In this document: piece by piece, positions 39,794-47,949 of the stretch
Layout of the letters: each line of letters opens with the position of its first letter
Numbering within the stretch: the stretch's first letter is position 1
Origin: JBFMFE01 sp040752295
Lineage (GTDB): Bacteria > UBP15 > UBA6099 > JBFMBQ01
NCBI GenBank assembly: GCA_040752295.1
Contig: JBFMFE010000097.1
Coordinates: 1 to 47,949 of the forward strand
DNA: 47,949 nucleotides
Direction of reading: 5' to 3'
Notes under the pieces: model-generated
Told to the model about the DNA's origin: nothing
The model's input: only the letters and a program-made list of their open reading frames with translations
The model's database searches: none
Made by a program: the position numbers and the translations under genes

Positions 39794-40090
39794 CCCGGAT
39801 TATTCATCCGGGGAAATCGCAATAACGCCGAATCTTCTTCGTTATCGGGCTTCAACCGTCGGTCACGTACCTGCCAAGTACGCTCCCGTCCGGTGTCCCC
39901 TGCGCTTGAGAAACGTCCTGTTTCTCCAGCTTCGGGCAGGTCGGAAACCTATCCCGCGCTCGGCGCGGGATGCATTCACCGGATGCCGGTTTCCTCCCGT
40001 TCGAGGCTCCGCCTCGAACCCCTCTGCCTTGAATCTTCAGCATTCTTGCGATTTCTTCCCGAATTATTCAAAGAGCGTGAATAATTCGGG
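39794..40090 (+). repeat. Dispersed intergenic repeat, family A, copy 2 (297 bp) with structured insert
   Basis: Its left 99 bp (39799-39897) and right 70 bp (40021-40090) match copy 1 at 22348-22519. Between them are 123 bp (39898-40020) absent from copy 1 and made of successive hairpins. These are GAGAAAC/GTTTCTC (about 39908-39926), GGAAACC/GGTTTCC enclosing ATCCCGCGC/GCGCGGGAT (about 39943-40003), and GTTCGAGG/CCTCGAAC. The right end is the 13-bp palindrome CCCGAATTATTCA (40058-40070) with TGAATAATTCGGG (40078-40090). The 39748-40223 gap contains no gene. Confidence 0.85.
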
Positions 40091-40136
40091 TTCAACGCGC
40101 CGGCGGCATCCTTCGTTCGACGTTCGATATTCTCTT

Positions 40137-40164
40137 TTGATATTGAACTTCATTCCGCTAAAAT
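40137..40164 (+). promoter_or_regulatory. Predicted promoter for the DUF362 gene
   Basis: TTGATA (40137-40142) and TAAAAT (40159-40164) are 16 bp apart. Transcription would begin near 40171, about 53 bases before the TTG start at 40224. Confidence 0.55.
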
Positions 40165-40223
40165 GTTGCCTGTATCATACGCGGGAGGCGTGAACGCGGG
40201 AGTACCGCGGAAGGAACCGGAAC

Positions 40224-41573
40224 TTGAGAAAGGTTTTTCTATTCGAGCAGAACGAGTATCTGGCGGAAGAGATTTCCGAGAAGACCATGAGCGTTCTGAT
40301 CGCGAACCGTATTGACGTCGAGAAGCGTTCGGTCTACATCGCGCCGTGCTGGGAATCGCTGGAGAACCGCCCGCCGGCGACGGCGCACCCGGAGGTGGCG
40401 CTCGGCGCCGCCCTCGCCTTCCACCGCATGGGCGCCGAGGACGTCGTGATCGGCGAGAACCTCGTCGAGGGCGTGAGCGCCGTCGCGCCGCTGCTGAACG
40501 CGCCGCAGAGGAAGCTTTTAACCTCGTGCGCGCGGCTCGTCCCCCTCGAAAAGAAGCACTACGTGACGGTGAAGATACGAAAACCCCTCGTACAGACGGA
40601 GTTTCACGTCCCGCGCCGCCTGTTCATGTCGGACATAAACGTGGCGGTGTCGAAAATGAAGACGAACCTGTTCTGCGACGTAAGCTCATCGGTGTGGAAC
40701 CTGTTTCTTCAGCTGCCGCCGCGCGAGCGCGCGGCGCTCATGGACGACCTCTTCAACATGAGGCTCGTGGACGTCGCGCGCGTCAGACTGCCGGACCTGG
40801 TCGTCGCGGACGGCGTGGTCGCCGGAGAGGGGCAGGGTCCCCGGTACCCCACCGCCGTAGGGATGAAACTCCTCGTGATGGGACCGCCGCCGGAGACCGA
40901 CGCCGTCTGCTCGCACCTCATGGGAATAGACCCCTTCTCCGTTGACCATCTCAGGCTTATCACCGAGACCGGCGCCGGAACGCTGAACGTCCACTCCATC
41001 GCGATAGAGAACCGTGAACTGCTCCGGCGAAGGATGGAGTTCAGGCGAGCCGAGTGGGGCATCGAGAACGCGGTCGCGGGAGTCCGCGTTCACGGCGGCA
41101 CGAAGAAATTCTGCCCGGCGGGCTGCGTGGGACTCGTGAGGCAGGCGCTTGATTCACTGACGGCGACGCAGCCCGGGGGCTGCGCGCGCGGGGTGGACGT
41201 CGTCGTGGGCGAGCCTGTGGAGCCGGGCGACTTCGTGCTGTCGCGCAACGCCCTGATCGCGGGGGATTGCGCCGCGCCGTACAGGGGCAAGGGGCGGTTC
41301 GTCGGGGGGCGTCCCCCCGTTCCCGAAGAGCTTGAAATCGCGGTTCTGAAAGCCTGCAGGACGAATTTCCCGGCGGGCTTCGGGCTGAAGTATTTCCTCG
41401 CCGGCGCCTTTCGGGCGCCGGTCGCGTTCCGCGCGCAGATCGCGCGCGGAACGGCTGTCGTGAACGTGGACGGTAAAAAAGCGGGCGGCTTTTTCCTGTG
41501 GCGGCTCATGATGAAGTCGCTCGCCTACAGGGCTAAGAAAAGGCTCAGGGAGATATTCGCTTTTTCGAGGTGA
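40224..41573 (+). CDS. DUF362 domain protein
   Basis: A 449-residue protein of the DUF362 type. Seen: VYIAPCWESLENRPPATAHPEVALGAALAFHRMGAEDVVIGE (the N-terminal T-x-P-x-V...GA block), SDINVAVSKMKTN (the conserved N-x-x-K-x-K-T-H-like motif), SSSVWNLFLQLP, LPDLVVADGVVAGEGQGPRYP (aspartate before a Gly-rich loop) and DAVCSHLMGIDPFSVDH. The biochemical role is undefined in general; relatives are proposed redox or metal-cofactor proteins. It lacks the ferredoxin-type CxxCxxC cluster that some members carry. It starts with TTG (40224) after AAGGAA and has its own promoter. It is followed by polA after 27 bp. Confidence 0.85.
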   Translation: MRKVFLFEQNEYLAEEISEKTMSVLIANRIDVEKRSVYIAPCWESLENRPPATAHPEVALGAALAFHRMGAEDVVIGENLVEGVSAVAPLLNAPQRKLLTSCARLVPLEKKHYVTVKIRKPLVQTEFHVPRRLFMSDINVAVSKMKTNLFCDVSSSVWNLFLQLPPRERAALMDDLFNMRLVDVARVRLPDLVVADGVVAGEGQGPRYPTAVGMKLLVMGPPPETDAVCSHLMGIDPFSVDHLRLITETGAGTLNVHSIAIENRELLRRRMEFRRAEWGIENAVAGVRVHGGTKKFCPAGCVGLVRQALDSLTATQPGGCARGVDVVVGEPVEPGDFVLSRNALIAGDCAAPYRGKGRFVGGRPPVPEELEIAVLKACRTNFPAGFGLKYFLAGAFRAPVAFRAQIARGTAVVNVDGKKAGGFFLWRLMMKSLAYRAKKRLREIFAFSR

Positions 41574-41600
41574 AGTTTACCCGTTCGGGGGGCGAAAGGA

Positions 41601-44327
41601 ATGAAGCAGAAGAAGAAACTCCTCCTCGTGGACGTCTTCGGTCTGATGTACAAGTTCTACTTCACGCTTCCGCGCATGACCGCGCCGGACGGCACTCCGA
41701 CGAACGCGGTCTTCGGTCTCGCACGGGTGATGTTGAAGCTGCTGCGGGAGTCGAAGCCCGACTACCTCGTGTCCGCGCTCGAATCCATCGGCGAGACCTT
41801 CCGCCACGAGCAGTTTTCCGGATACAAGGCGCACCGGGACCGCATGCCCGACGACCTTCGCGCGCAGCTGCCGCTGATGGAGGAGTTGTTCGAGGCGATG
41901 GGGCTGTCCGCCGCCCGCGCGGAAGGTTACGAGGCTGACGACGTCATCGGCGCGTACTCGAAGGCGGGCGAAAAAGCCGGGCTTGACGTGGCGATCATCA
42001 CGGGCGACAGGGACCTCCTTCAGCTCGCCGCCCCGAACGTGATGGTCCTGCTCTCCCGCAAAGGCGTCACGGACCTCGACGCTTACACGCCCGCGAGAGT
42101 GGAAGAGGAGTTCGGGGTCAAACCCGAGCACATTCCCGACAGAAAGGGTCTCGAGGGCGATTCCTCGGACAACATTCCGGGCGTGAAGGGAATCGGGAAG
42201 AAGACCGCCGAACAGCTTCTGCGCGAATTCAAAACGCTGGACGGACTTTACGAGCGGCTCGAGAAGGTCGGGAAGGAGAGGATAAGAAAACTTCTGGAGG
42301 ACGGGAGGGATTCCGCCGAGCTGAGCCGCCGCCTGGCGACCATACGCACGGACATCGAAATGGATAAAAAGATCGAAGATTTCGCGTTCACGGGCGTGCG
42401 GACGGAGAAACTGGCGGAGTTCCTCAAGCGGCTCGACATGAGGTCTCTGTTGAAGGAAATCGCCGAAGACGCGGGCGCGCCCTCCGCGGCGGAAGGCGCG
42501 GGGGGCGAATACGCGGCGGTGACCGATGAAAAAACCCTGAACGAACTGCTGAACGAGGCGCGGGAAAAGAAACGGCTCTGCATAGACGTCGAAACCACCG
42601 GGCTGGACCCGCACACGTGCCGCATCGTGGGCGTCTCCCTCGCGGTCGAACCGGGGCGCGCGTTTTACGTACCCACGGGACACGAACCCGACCGCGCCGG
42701 TAAAAAACCGCCGCGGATGCTCCCCCTCGACAGGGTTTTAGACCTTCTCAGACCCGTCCTTGAGGACCCGCAAATCGCGAAGAAGGGTCACAACCTCAAG
42801 TTCGACATGAGCGTCCTCGACGCCGCCGGCGTCAGGCTCAGGGGGGTCGAGTTCGACTCGATGATCGCCGCCTACATAAGCGAGCCGCACAAGCGGAGGC
42901 GCGCGCTCAAACCCCTCGCCGAGCAGCTTCTGAACCTGCGGCTCCGCACCTACAAGGACCTCTGCGGCGAGGGGAAAAACGAAATTCCCTTCTCGATGGC
43001 GCCGTTTGATGACGCTGTCCAGTACGCCTGCTCCGACGTTGACGTCGTCCTGAAGCTCGAGCCGCTTCTCATCGGTGAACTCGAGAGCAAGGGACTCACG
43101 CGCGTGTTCCGCGAGATCGAGATGCCGCTCGTGCCCGCGCTCGCACGGATGGAAATGAACGGCGTGATGATAGACGTCGAGCATCTGCGGGGCATTTCCC
43201 GTAAACTCGCCCGCAGGGAGGACCGGATACGCGCGGATATTGAGCGCCTGACCGGCGTCGAAATAAACCTGAACTCACCCAAACAGGTGGGCGAACTGCT
43301 GTTCGACCGCCTCAAGCTGCCGCGCCAAAGGCGCGATTCCACCGACGTGTCGGTGCTGGAGAAGCTCAAGGACGAGCACCCCGCTGTCCCCCTCATAATC
43401 GAGCACCGCCACACGAACAAGCTCAGGAGCACCTACGTGGACGCGCTCCCGGAGATGATAAACGCGCGGACGGGACGCATCCACTCGTCGTTCAACCAGA
43501 CGATCACGGCGACGGGGCGTCTGAGCAGCAGCGACCCGAACCTTCAGAACATACCCGTGCGCACCGAGGAGGGGGGGGACATACGGCGCGCGTTCGTTCC
43601 GCCGCCGGGCGGGTTCAAGATTCTGTCCGCCGACTACTCGCAGGTGGAAATCCGTCTGCTCGCTCATCTTGCGGGAGAACCTTCGCTCATCGAGGCTTTC
43701 GCGAGGGGCGAGGACATTCACACGCGCACGGCGTCGGAAATCTTCGGCGTCAAGCCCGGGGACGTGACTCCCGACATGCGCTGGCGGGCGAAGACGATAA
43801 ACTTCAGCCTCATTTACGGGAAAAAGGAATTCGGGCTGTCCCAGGACCTCGGGATACCGCGGAAGGAAGCCGGCGAGTTCATAGAGAATTACTTCGCCCG
43901 GTACCCGAAGCTGAAGGACTTCGAGGATGAAACCCGGGAGCATGTCGTCCGCGACGGCTACGTTACGACGATCTTCGGGCGCAGGCGGTACATTCCCGAG
44001 GCGGCGTCGGGAAACGCGCAGCAGAGGGAGTTCGGCTTCCGCGCCGCGGTGAACGCGCGCATACAGGGCACCAGCGCCGACGTTATAAAGCTGGCGATGA
44101 TCCGCATACACGACGAGATAGAGAACGGCAGGCTCGACGCGAGGATGATCATGCAGGTCCACGACGAGCTTGTGTTCGAGGCGCCGGCGAAGAAACTGCG
44201 CGCCGCTGCGGAACGCGTGAAGGAACTGATGGAGACCGCCGCGGACGGGTACGAGAAGATGTCGGTTCCGCTCTCGGTTGACGTCTCCGCGGGGGACAAC
44301 TGGCGCGACTGCGAGCCGGTTTTCTGA
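41601..44327 (+). CDS. polA: DNA polymerase I
   Basis: A 908-residue PolA with all three activities apparently intact. The 5' nuclease (about 1-290) has GYEADDVIGAY, ITGDRDLLQL and GVKGIGKKTAEQLL. The 3'-5' exonuclease (about 315-500) has CIDVETTGLDP (D-x-E), GHNLKFD and YACSDVDVVLKL. The polymerase (about 510-908) has TATGRLSSSDPNLQNIPVR (motif for template/dNTP), LSADYSQVEIRLLAHL (motif A), RWRAKTINFSLIYG (motif B O-helix, with Phe at the dNTP-discriminating position) and MQVHDELVFE (motif C). It functions in gap filling and Okazaki fragment processing. It lies in a unit with the DUF362 gene upstream and smpB downstream. Confidence 0.98.
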   Translation: MKQKKKLLLVDVFGLMYKFYFTLPRMTAPDGTPTNAVFGLARVMLKLLRESKPDYLVSALESIGETFRHEQFSGYKAHRDRMPDDLRAQLPLMEELFEAMGLSAARAEGYEADDVIGAYSKAGEKAGLDVAIITGDRDLLQLAAPNVMVLLSRKGVTDLDAYTPARVEEEFGVKPEHIPDRKGLEGDSSDNIPGVKGIGKKTAEQLLREFKTLDGLYERLEKVGKERIRKLLEDGRDSAELSRRLATIRTDIEMDKKIEDFAFTGVRTEKLAEFLKRLDMRSLLKEIAEDAGAPSAAEGAGGEYAAVTDEKTLNELLNEAREKKRLCIDVETTGLDPHTCRIVGVSLAVEPGRAFYVPTGHEPDRAGKKPPRMLPLDRVLDLLRPVLEDPQIAKKGHNLKFDMSVLDAAGVRLRGVEFDSMIAAYISEPHKRRRALKPLAEQLLNLRLRTYKDLCGEGKNEIPFSMAPFDDAVQYACSDVDVVLKLEPLLIGELESKGLTRVFREIEMPLVPALARMEMNGVMIDVEHLRGISRKLARREDRIRADIERLTGVEINLNSPKQVGELLFDRLKLPRQRRDSTDVSVLEKLKDEHPAVPLIIEHRHTNKLRSTYVDALPEMINARTGRIHSSFNQTITATGRLSSSDPNLQNIPVRTEEGGDIRRAFVPPPGGFKILSADYSQVEIRLLAHLAGEPSLIEAFARGEDIHTRTASEIFGVKPGDVTPDMRWRAKTINFSLIYGKKEFGLSQDLGIPRKEAGEFIENYFARYPKLKDFEDETREHVVRDGYVTTIFGRRRYIPEAASGNAQQREFGFRAAVNARIQGTSADVIKLAMIRIHDEIENGRLDARMIMQVHDELVFEAPAKKLRAAAERVKELMETAADGYEKMSVPLSVDVSAGDNWRDCEPVF

Positions 44328-44382
44328 CCGCCGCGCGTTCCCCCCCGGGGGAAGAGCGTAACCGCGCCGGGGGTTTCACGGC

Positions 44383-44847
44383 ATGAAAAACGACGGGCTG
44401 AAGGTCGTCGCCACCAACAGGCAGGCGAGGCGCAACTTCGAGATTTTAGAGACACACGAGGCGGGCATCGCACTGTCCGGGTCCGAGATCAAGTCCGTCC
44501 GTAAGGGCAAAATCGTCCTCAGGGACGGTTACGTCGCCGTCCGGCGCGGGGAGCTGTTCCTGCGCGGGGTTCACATCGCCCCCTACGCCCAGGCGGCGGG
44601 CTTCTTCGGTCACGACCCCTTCCGCGACCGCAAACTCCTCATGCACAGGAAGGAAATAGATTCCCTGTACGGAAAAGTTCAGAGAAAGGGTTTGACCATG
44701 GTGCCATTGAGGGTATATATTAAAAGAGAGAGGGCGAAGCTGGAGATAGGGCTGGCGAGGGGCAAGAAAAAATTCGACAAAAAAAGGGATATTATAGAAA
44801 GGGAGTTGAAGCGCGAAGCGGACAGGGCGATGAAGAGGAAGGAGTGA
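44383..44847 (+). CDS. smpB: SsrA-binding protein SmpB
   Basis: SmpB binds the tRNA-like domain of tmRNA and delivers it to stalled ribosomes. The 154-residue protein shows NRQARRNFEILETHEAGIALSGSEIKSVRKGKIVLRDGY, VHIAPYAQA, RDRKLLMHRKEIDSLYGKVQRKGLTMVPLRVYIKRERAKLEIGLARGKKKFDKR-like ending KKKFDKKRDIIERE, and a basic C-terminal tail that occupies the mRNA channel. All are standard. It sits 55 bp after polA and directly precedes the tmRNA gene. A possible internal promoter (TTGACC at 44692, TATATT at 44716-44721) could drive ssrA. Confidence 0.98.
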   Translation: MKNDGLKVVATNRQARRNFEILETHEAGIALSGSEIKSVRKGKIVLRDGYVAVRRGELFLRGVHIAPYAQAAGFFGHDPFRDRKLLMHRKEIDSLYGKVQRKGLTMVPLRVYIKRERAKLEIGLARGKKKFDKKRDIIERELKREADRAMKRKE

Positions 44848-44848
44848 A

Positions 44849-45197
44849 GGGGGCGACAGGGTTCGACGGGGTCTCTGCGGTTCGCAGACTGCAGGCCGAG
44901 TTCCCACACACTCGTTAAACGGTGGGACCTACAAGTTAAGTGCGGACTACGGTCTGGCACTCGCCGCCTGATAAGCGGTGACGTCGTCCACGCTTCTCCG
45001 ACCGGGCGCGGAACGGCGGCGACAGGTCGGATGCCGTCTTCCCGAGGTTTCGTAGGGAAGGCGTAAGACGAACGAACTGGGCGAGCGGCGATCCCTCCCG
45101 CGGGAGCGCAGCGAGCCGAGAAACAGTACGCGGGAAAAGCCTGTAGACGTCCGCGAACACGATTCTCCGGACGCGGGTTCAATTCCCGCCGCCTCCA
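44849..45197 (+). ncRNA. ssrA: Transfer-messenger RNA (tmRNA)
   Basis: The 5' GGGGGCG (44849-44855) pairs with CGCCTCC (45190-45196), followed by discriminator A45197, to form the acceptor stem; CCA is not encoded. The conserved 5' tRNA-like block GACAGGGTTCGACGGGG and the 3' T-arm GCGGGTTCAATTCCCGC are present. The tag reading frame resumes at GCG 44942 and encodes ADYGLALAA followed by tandem stops TGA-TAA (44969-44974), a typical ALAA-type degradation tag of nine encoded residues. Length about 349 nt. It lies two bases after the smpB stop codon, with pseudoknot-rich sequence filling 44975-45150. Confidence 0.97.
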
Positions 45198-45299
45198 TCG
45201 GACGGTGAGTCCCGGCGATTCGGCAACGGGGGATAAGCCGGGGCAATAATAAAAGGGTTTTTCCGGGGGAACGAGAATGAGAGCATCGGAGGTCCGTTC

Positions 45300-46850
45300 A
45301 TGCGGCGATTTCCCGCGGTGTCGTTTTTCTCCCTGTGTCTCGCGTTCACCCCTGTCTCCGCGCAGACCGGCGGCGCAGAGGCGCCGGCGCCTTCGCCCGG
45401 CATCGTCAATCCCGGCTTCACGCTCGACGTCGAGGCGGCGGGACCGGTCTTTTCGGCGAGCCTGAAATTCCCCGAGTCTTACGATTTCAAGACCTTCACG
45501 CTTAAAAACCCCCACCGCTTCGTCGTAGATTTCGCCGGCGCCGCGATGGAGGGCGCGATGGTGACGCTCGATACTGGACTGCCCGTCGTGAAACGGGTGA
45601 GGGCGGCGCAGTTCGGCAGGGACCCCCTCGTCCTCCGCGTTGTGCTCGACCTGGCGGAACCCTCTGCCTTCGCCGTCAGAGACGCCGGCGGGGGCGCCTT
45701 TGTTATCGAACAAAGCTCCGCCGCGAAGCTTCCCAACCCGGAAATAAGGAAATTTGCCGACCGCGTCGAGATCGCCTTTTCCGCGGCGCTGCCGGAATCG
45801 TACCACACGGGCGCGGTGGAATCGCCGCCGAGAGCGTTCGTTGACCTGCCGGGCTACGTCCCGCCGGAATCCGACGGGGAAATCGCCGTGAACGCCGGAA
45901 TAGTGCGCGCCGTGAGAATTGCGCACTACAGCAGCGACCCCGACACCGTACGCGTGGTCGTGGACGCCACGCTGCCAGCAAGGCACGAAATCGCCCCCGG
46001 CAGGGAAGGAAAGGGCTTCACTCTGACGGTTTTTCAGCCGTCTCTGATGGGGCGGACCGTGGCGGTGGACCCCGGGCACGGGGGCGACGACCCCGGCGCC
46101 GCGGGGGCGGACGGAACGTTTGAAAAGGACGTAAACCTCGCCGTCGCAAAGAAGCTCGAACGCCTCCTGCGCGCCGCCGGGGCGAAGGTCATCCTCACAC
46201 GGAACGCGGACGGGAAGGTGTCCCTCGACGAAAGGGCGGAGATCGCAAACCGTTCGCGCGCCGACGTGTACGTGAGCGTCCACTCGAACGCCCTCGAAAG
46301 GCACGACAGATACCCCGAAAAGAGAGGGACGCAGACCTACTACTACTCCGACGGGAGCCTGAAACTCGCCGGGAAAATGCACCTGAACGTGCTCCGCGCC
46401 GTCGGTCTGGGGGACATGGGAATGTACAGGCGCCGCTTCGCCGTCCTGCGGAAGACCCGCATGCACGCCGTCCTGTGCGAGATCGCCTATATGACACACC
46501 CCCACGACTTGCGTCTGCTCAAGAGCGACGCCTTCCTCGAAAACGCCGCGCGCGGCATCTTCAACGGGCTTGAGGACTACTTCGGGATGCGCGGCGCGGC
46601 GCTCGAACCGACACCCCTCCCGGAAGAGCTTTACGCCTATCTGCCGAAGCGTCTCACCGTGCCGTCCGCAACCCCGGCTGCTGGAATGCCCGAACCCCCC
46701 CTGCCCGCCGACCTCAGACTCGACGACGAGGAAGAACAAATCCCCGAATCTGGCACGGGAGCGGACGCCGGAACCCAGGGCGGCGCGGGCATCGGTGACA
46801 AACAGGTCCTCAGAACCTCTTCGCCGAAGCTGACACCCACCAGGAAATAA
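45300..46850 (+). CDS. N-acetylmuramoyl-L-alanine amidase with AMIN domains
   Basis: A 516-residue exported protein. It has a signal peptide (VSFFSLCLAFTPVSA), then one or two AMIN-type beta domains (about 40-240; ESYDFKTFTLKNPHRFVVDF, ARAAQFGRDPLVLRVVLDL-like). The catalytic Amidase_3 domain (about 245-430) follows, with zinc ligands in AVDPGHGGDDPGA, FEKDVNLAVA and SVHSNALE and the catalytic Glu in LCEIAYMTH. A Pro/Glu-rich tail ends the protein. It cleaves the amide between MurNAc and the stem peptide in the periplasm; AMIN domains target division septa in AmiC. It is monocistronic after ssrA. An upstream ATG at 45277 in another frame is not used. Confidence 0.95.
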   Translation: MRRFPAVSFFSLCLAFTPVSAQTGGAEAPAPSPGIVNPGFTLDVEAAGPVFSASLKFPESYDFKTFTLKNPHRFVVDFAGAAMEGAMVTLDTGLPVVKRVRAAQFGRDPLVLRVVLDLAEPSAFAVRDAGGGAFVIEQSSAAKLPNPEIRKFADRVEIAFSAALPESYHTGAVESPPRAFVDLPGYVPPESDGEIAVNAGIVRAVRIAHYSSDPDTVRVVVDATLPARHEIAPGREGKGFTLTVFQPSLMGRTVAVDPGHGGDDPGAAGADGTFEKDVNLAVAKKLERLLRAAGAKVILTRNADGKVSLDERAEIANRSRADVYVSVHSNALERHDRYPEKRGTQTYYYSDGSLKLAGKMHLNVLRAVGLGDMGMYRRRFAVLRKTRMHAVLCEIAYMTHPHDLRLLKSDAFLENAARGIFNGLEDYFGMRGAALEPTPLPEELYAYLPKRLTVPSATPAAGMPEPPLPADLRLDDEEEQIPESGTGADAGTQGGAGIGDKQVLRTSSPKLTPTRK

Positions 46851-46871
46851 CCGGCGCCGGTGGGGTAAAGA

Positions 46872-46980
46872 CGGGCTTCGGACTACGGGCTACTGGCTTC
46901 GGACTACGGGCTACGGGCTTCGGACTACAGGCTACAGGCTTCGGGCTACAGGCTGCGGGCTACGGGCTGCGGGCTGCAGG
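46872..46980 (+). repeat. Degenerate GGCTACG/GGCTTCG tandem repeat
   Basis: About 109 bp of imperfect heptamer-like units (GGGCTTC, GGACTAC, GGGCTAC, AGGCTAC, GGGCTGC) between the amidase and the minus-strand Yip1-like gene. It is non-coding. Confidence 0.85.
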
Positions 46981-47030
46981 AAAAAAAGCGAAAGGCACTG
47001 CGAAAGGCGGGATTCGGCGGAAAAACAGAG

Positions 47031-47606
47031 TCAGAAGTTGAACATCACCATACGTGAAAAGTACGCCGGGGGAACGAAAAGCAGTATGTACAGGAACGCC
47101 GTGAACATGAACGAGAAGAAAAGGGCGATCAGCGACGAAATCCAGTCTATGCTGTAGACCCCGCGCGTGCCGATCAGCAGGACGGCAATCGAATAGACCC
47201 GCGCTACGATATCCACCCCCGGAATCAGGAGAAAAAGCGAAATAAAGAGCGTGTAGGCGAGAATCTTGAACGCCCCCTCGAAATTGCCGATGCCCCCGAA
47301 GAACACCCCTATGCGGTTCAGCAGCGTGGACTGCGTGTAGAGAATAAGGAGCAGGAAGAACGGAGACGCCGCGAGAAAGAGCGCGGCGAACGTGGACGAG
47401 ACCGGTGTGACTTTGATCTCGGGGATAAGGAAGTATCCCTGCCTGTAAGCCGTGACAAAGTAAACCACGCAGCGGACATAGTAAATTATAAGGGCGAAGA
47501 ACATCGCCTTCCTCACGCCCTCGGCGATTGGCATTTTGCGGAAGAAGGCGAAGGGGCTGATTACGACGTCCCGGCAGATGACAAGGTACTCGACCGCTGT
47601 TTCCAA
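47031..47606 (-). CDS. Yip1-like multi-pass membrane protein
   Basis: A 191-residue protein with about five membrane helices. Its N-terminus, DVVISPFAFFRKMPIAEGVRKAMFFALIIYYV, shows the P-x-x-F-F-x-x-M-P-x-x-G pattern of bacterial Yip1-domain proteins. The helices include AALFLAASPFFLLLILYTQ, GAFKILAYTLFISLFLLIPGV and LIALFFSFMFTAFLYILLFVPPAYF. Function is unknown. The frame opens with TTG at 47606, shortly after AAGGGGAG; the ATG four bases upstream is in a different frame. A TTGTAG-N17-TAGAAT promoter lies at 47664-47636 on the minus strand. Confidence 0.82.
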   Translation of the reverse strand: METAVEYLVICRDVVISPFAFFRKMPIAEGVRKAMFFALIIYYVRCVVYFVTAYRQGYFLIPEIKVTPVSSTFAALFLAASPFFLLLILYTQSTLLNRIGVFFGGIGNFEGAFKILAYTLFISLFLLIPGVDIVARVYSIAVLLIGTRGVYSIDWISSLIALFFSFMFTAFLYILLFVPPAYFSRMVMFNF

Positions 47607-47635
47607 CCATCTCCCCTTTCAGGCGGTTGTCGCTA

Positions 47636-47664
47636 ATTCTAAATCTTTTCGTTAGCAACTACAA
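47636..47664 (-). promoter_or_regulatory. Predicted promoter for the Yip1-like gene
   Basis: On the minus strand, TTGTAG (47664-47659), a 17-bp spacer and TAGAAT (47641-47636). The leader would be about 25 bases. Confidence 0.5.
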
Positions 47665-47721
47665 CTGGACTTCCGCATTTTTCGACGTCGAATTTCCGAA
47701 TCAACGTGCCCCTGCCCGTGT

Positions 47722-47753
47722 GCCTGCCTGTGCGTGTCCGCACGCAGACAGGC
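47722..47753. repeat. Inverted-repeat element, family B, third member
   Basis: GCCTGCCTGTGCGTG followed after four bases by CACGCAGACAGGC forms a hairpin related to 27126-27157, which shares GCCTGCCTGTGCG and GGACAGGCG-like words. Confidence 0.65.
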
Positions 47754-47778
47754 GTGCCTGAAAAGAAATCAAAGAATG

Positions 47779-47805
47779 CGGGCACGGGCACGGGCACGGG
47801 CACGG
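47779..47805 (+). repeat. Hexanucleotide tandem repeat (GGGCAC)n
   Basis: CGGGCA is repeated about 4.5 times. The 47665-47891 interval has only this and the family B hairpin. Confidence 0.85.
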
Positions 47806-47891
47806 AAAGAAAAAACATTTACCACCGATTTTCGCGGAAGGTTTCACCGTCATAATCAGGTCTAGTTTTTGGCGTGGTTTGGCTGTGGCGG

Positions 47892-47949
47892 TCATGGTGT
47901 GAAAACGATCCGCAGGGGTTTTCCGCCGAGCCAGGGCGGGGTGAGCGGC
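47892..47949 (-). CDS. Possible C-terminal end of a minus-strand gene
   Basis: From the window edge, a minus-strand frame reads PLTPPWLGGKPLRIVFTP and stops at TGA (47894-47892). The segment has protein-like composition, but only 18 residues are visible, so it may be chance. Confidence 0.3.
   Translation of the reverse strand, partial: PLTPPWLGGKPLRIVFTP

Noticed and set aside
46872..46980. GGCTACG-type array considered as coding or CRISPR
   Set aside because: Units are degenerate heptamers without spacers or a long frame.
46960..47658. 232-residue minus-strand frame overlapping the Yip1-like gene
   Set aside because: It is in a different frame from the clearly membrane-protein-like frame and is rich in Arg, Pro and His.
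47701..47895. 64-residue minus-strand frame with a repeated Cys-Pro tract
   Set aside because: The tract is a translation of the GGGCAC tandem repeat, not a real protein.

Overview
The window is a GC-rich (roughly 60-65% by eye), densely coded bacterial chromosome segment. The gene set includes AmiC- and LolA-like envelope proteins, a PilZ protein, class II ribonucleotide reductase, GuaB3, and SmpB with tmRNA. This fits a didermic, probably anaerobic and uncultivated lineage. The dispersed intergenic repeats resemble those I associate with candidate-phylum and PVC-neighbourhood genomes, but I cannot name the phylum from the sequence. No phage, CRISPR, rRNA or tRNA was seen.

Layout. 1-3805: end of a sulfatase-fold protein, then a DUF4127 protein overlapping tsaD. 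3806-4112: AT-rich gap with DnaA-box-like 9-mers and a consensus promoter for guaB3. 4113-6868: guaB3, a small HExxH protein and an M23 peptidase; the guaB3 junction carries a 70-bp-period duplication. 6887-10109: purM, a histidine phosphatase and an atypical purH, translationally coupled by ATGA overlaps. 10227-13320: a metallophosphoesterase, then a sigma factor/anti-sigma/periplasmic sensor operon. 13412-16606: argB divergent from a double zinc ribbon-STAS protein, then a radical SAM protein. 16756-22157 (minus): a single-chain fusion of two biotin-dependent carboxyltransferase subunits, followed by a large secreted protein. 22556-26717: DUF445 membrane protein, C39-like protein, murA and a sugar-nucleotide transferase. 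26718-28101: repeat-rich interval with three small genes. 28240-30627 (minus): nrdJ. 31253-33597: radical SAM protein and glycosyltransferase. 33827-36469 (minus): a secreted protein and an internally deleted radical SAM protein. 36806-39747: a PilZ-ABC ATPase fusion, its permease and a LolA-like protein. 40224-47606: DUF362 protein, polA, smpB, ssrA, an AMIN amidase and a Yip1-like membrane protein.

How they work together. Purine synthesis and IMP-dehydrogenase-family genes cluster at 4-10 kb. Peptidoglycan genes (murA, sugar-nucleotide transferase, amidase, M23) recur. SmpB and tmRNA sit together as a ribosome rescue unit. The PilZ-ABC/permease/LolA-like set looks like a c-di-GMP-responsive envelope export unit. 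The 1013-residue fusion would be a one-chain transcarboxylase needing a separate biotin carrier.

Most worth a second look: the fused transcarboxylase; the PilZ-ABC exporter; a PurH that lacks catalytic residues of both active sites; MITE-like elements sitting between duplicated gene-junction sequences; a possible replication origin or DnaA-controlled region; and start codons that coincide with predicted transcription starts.
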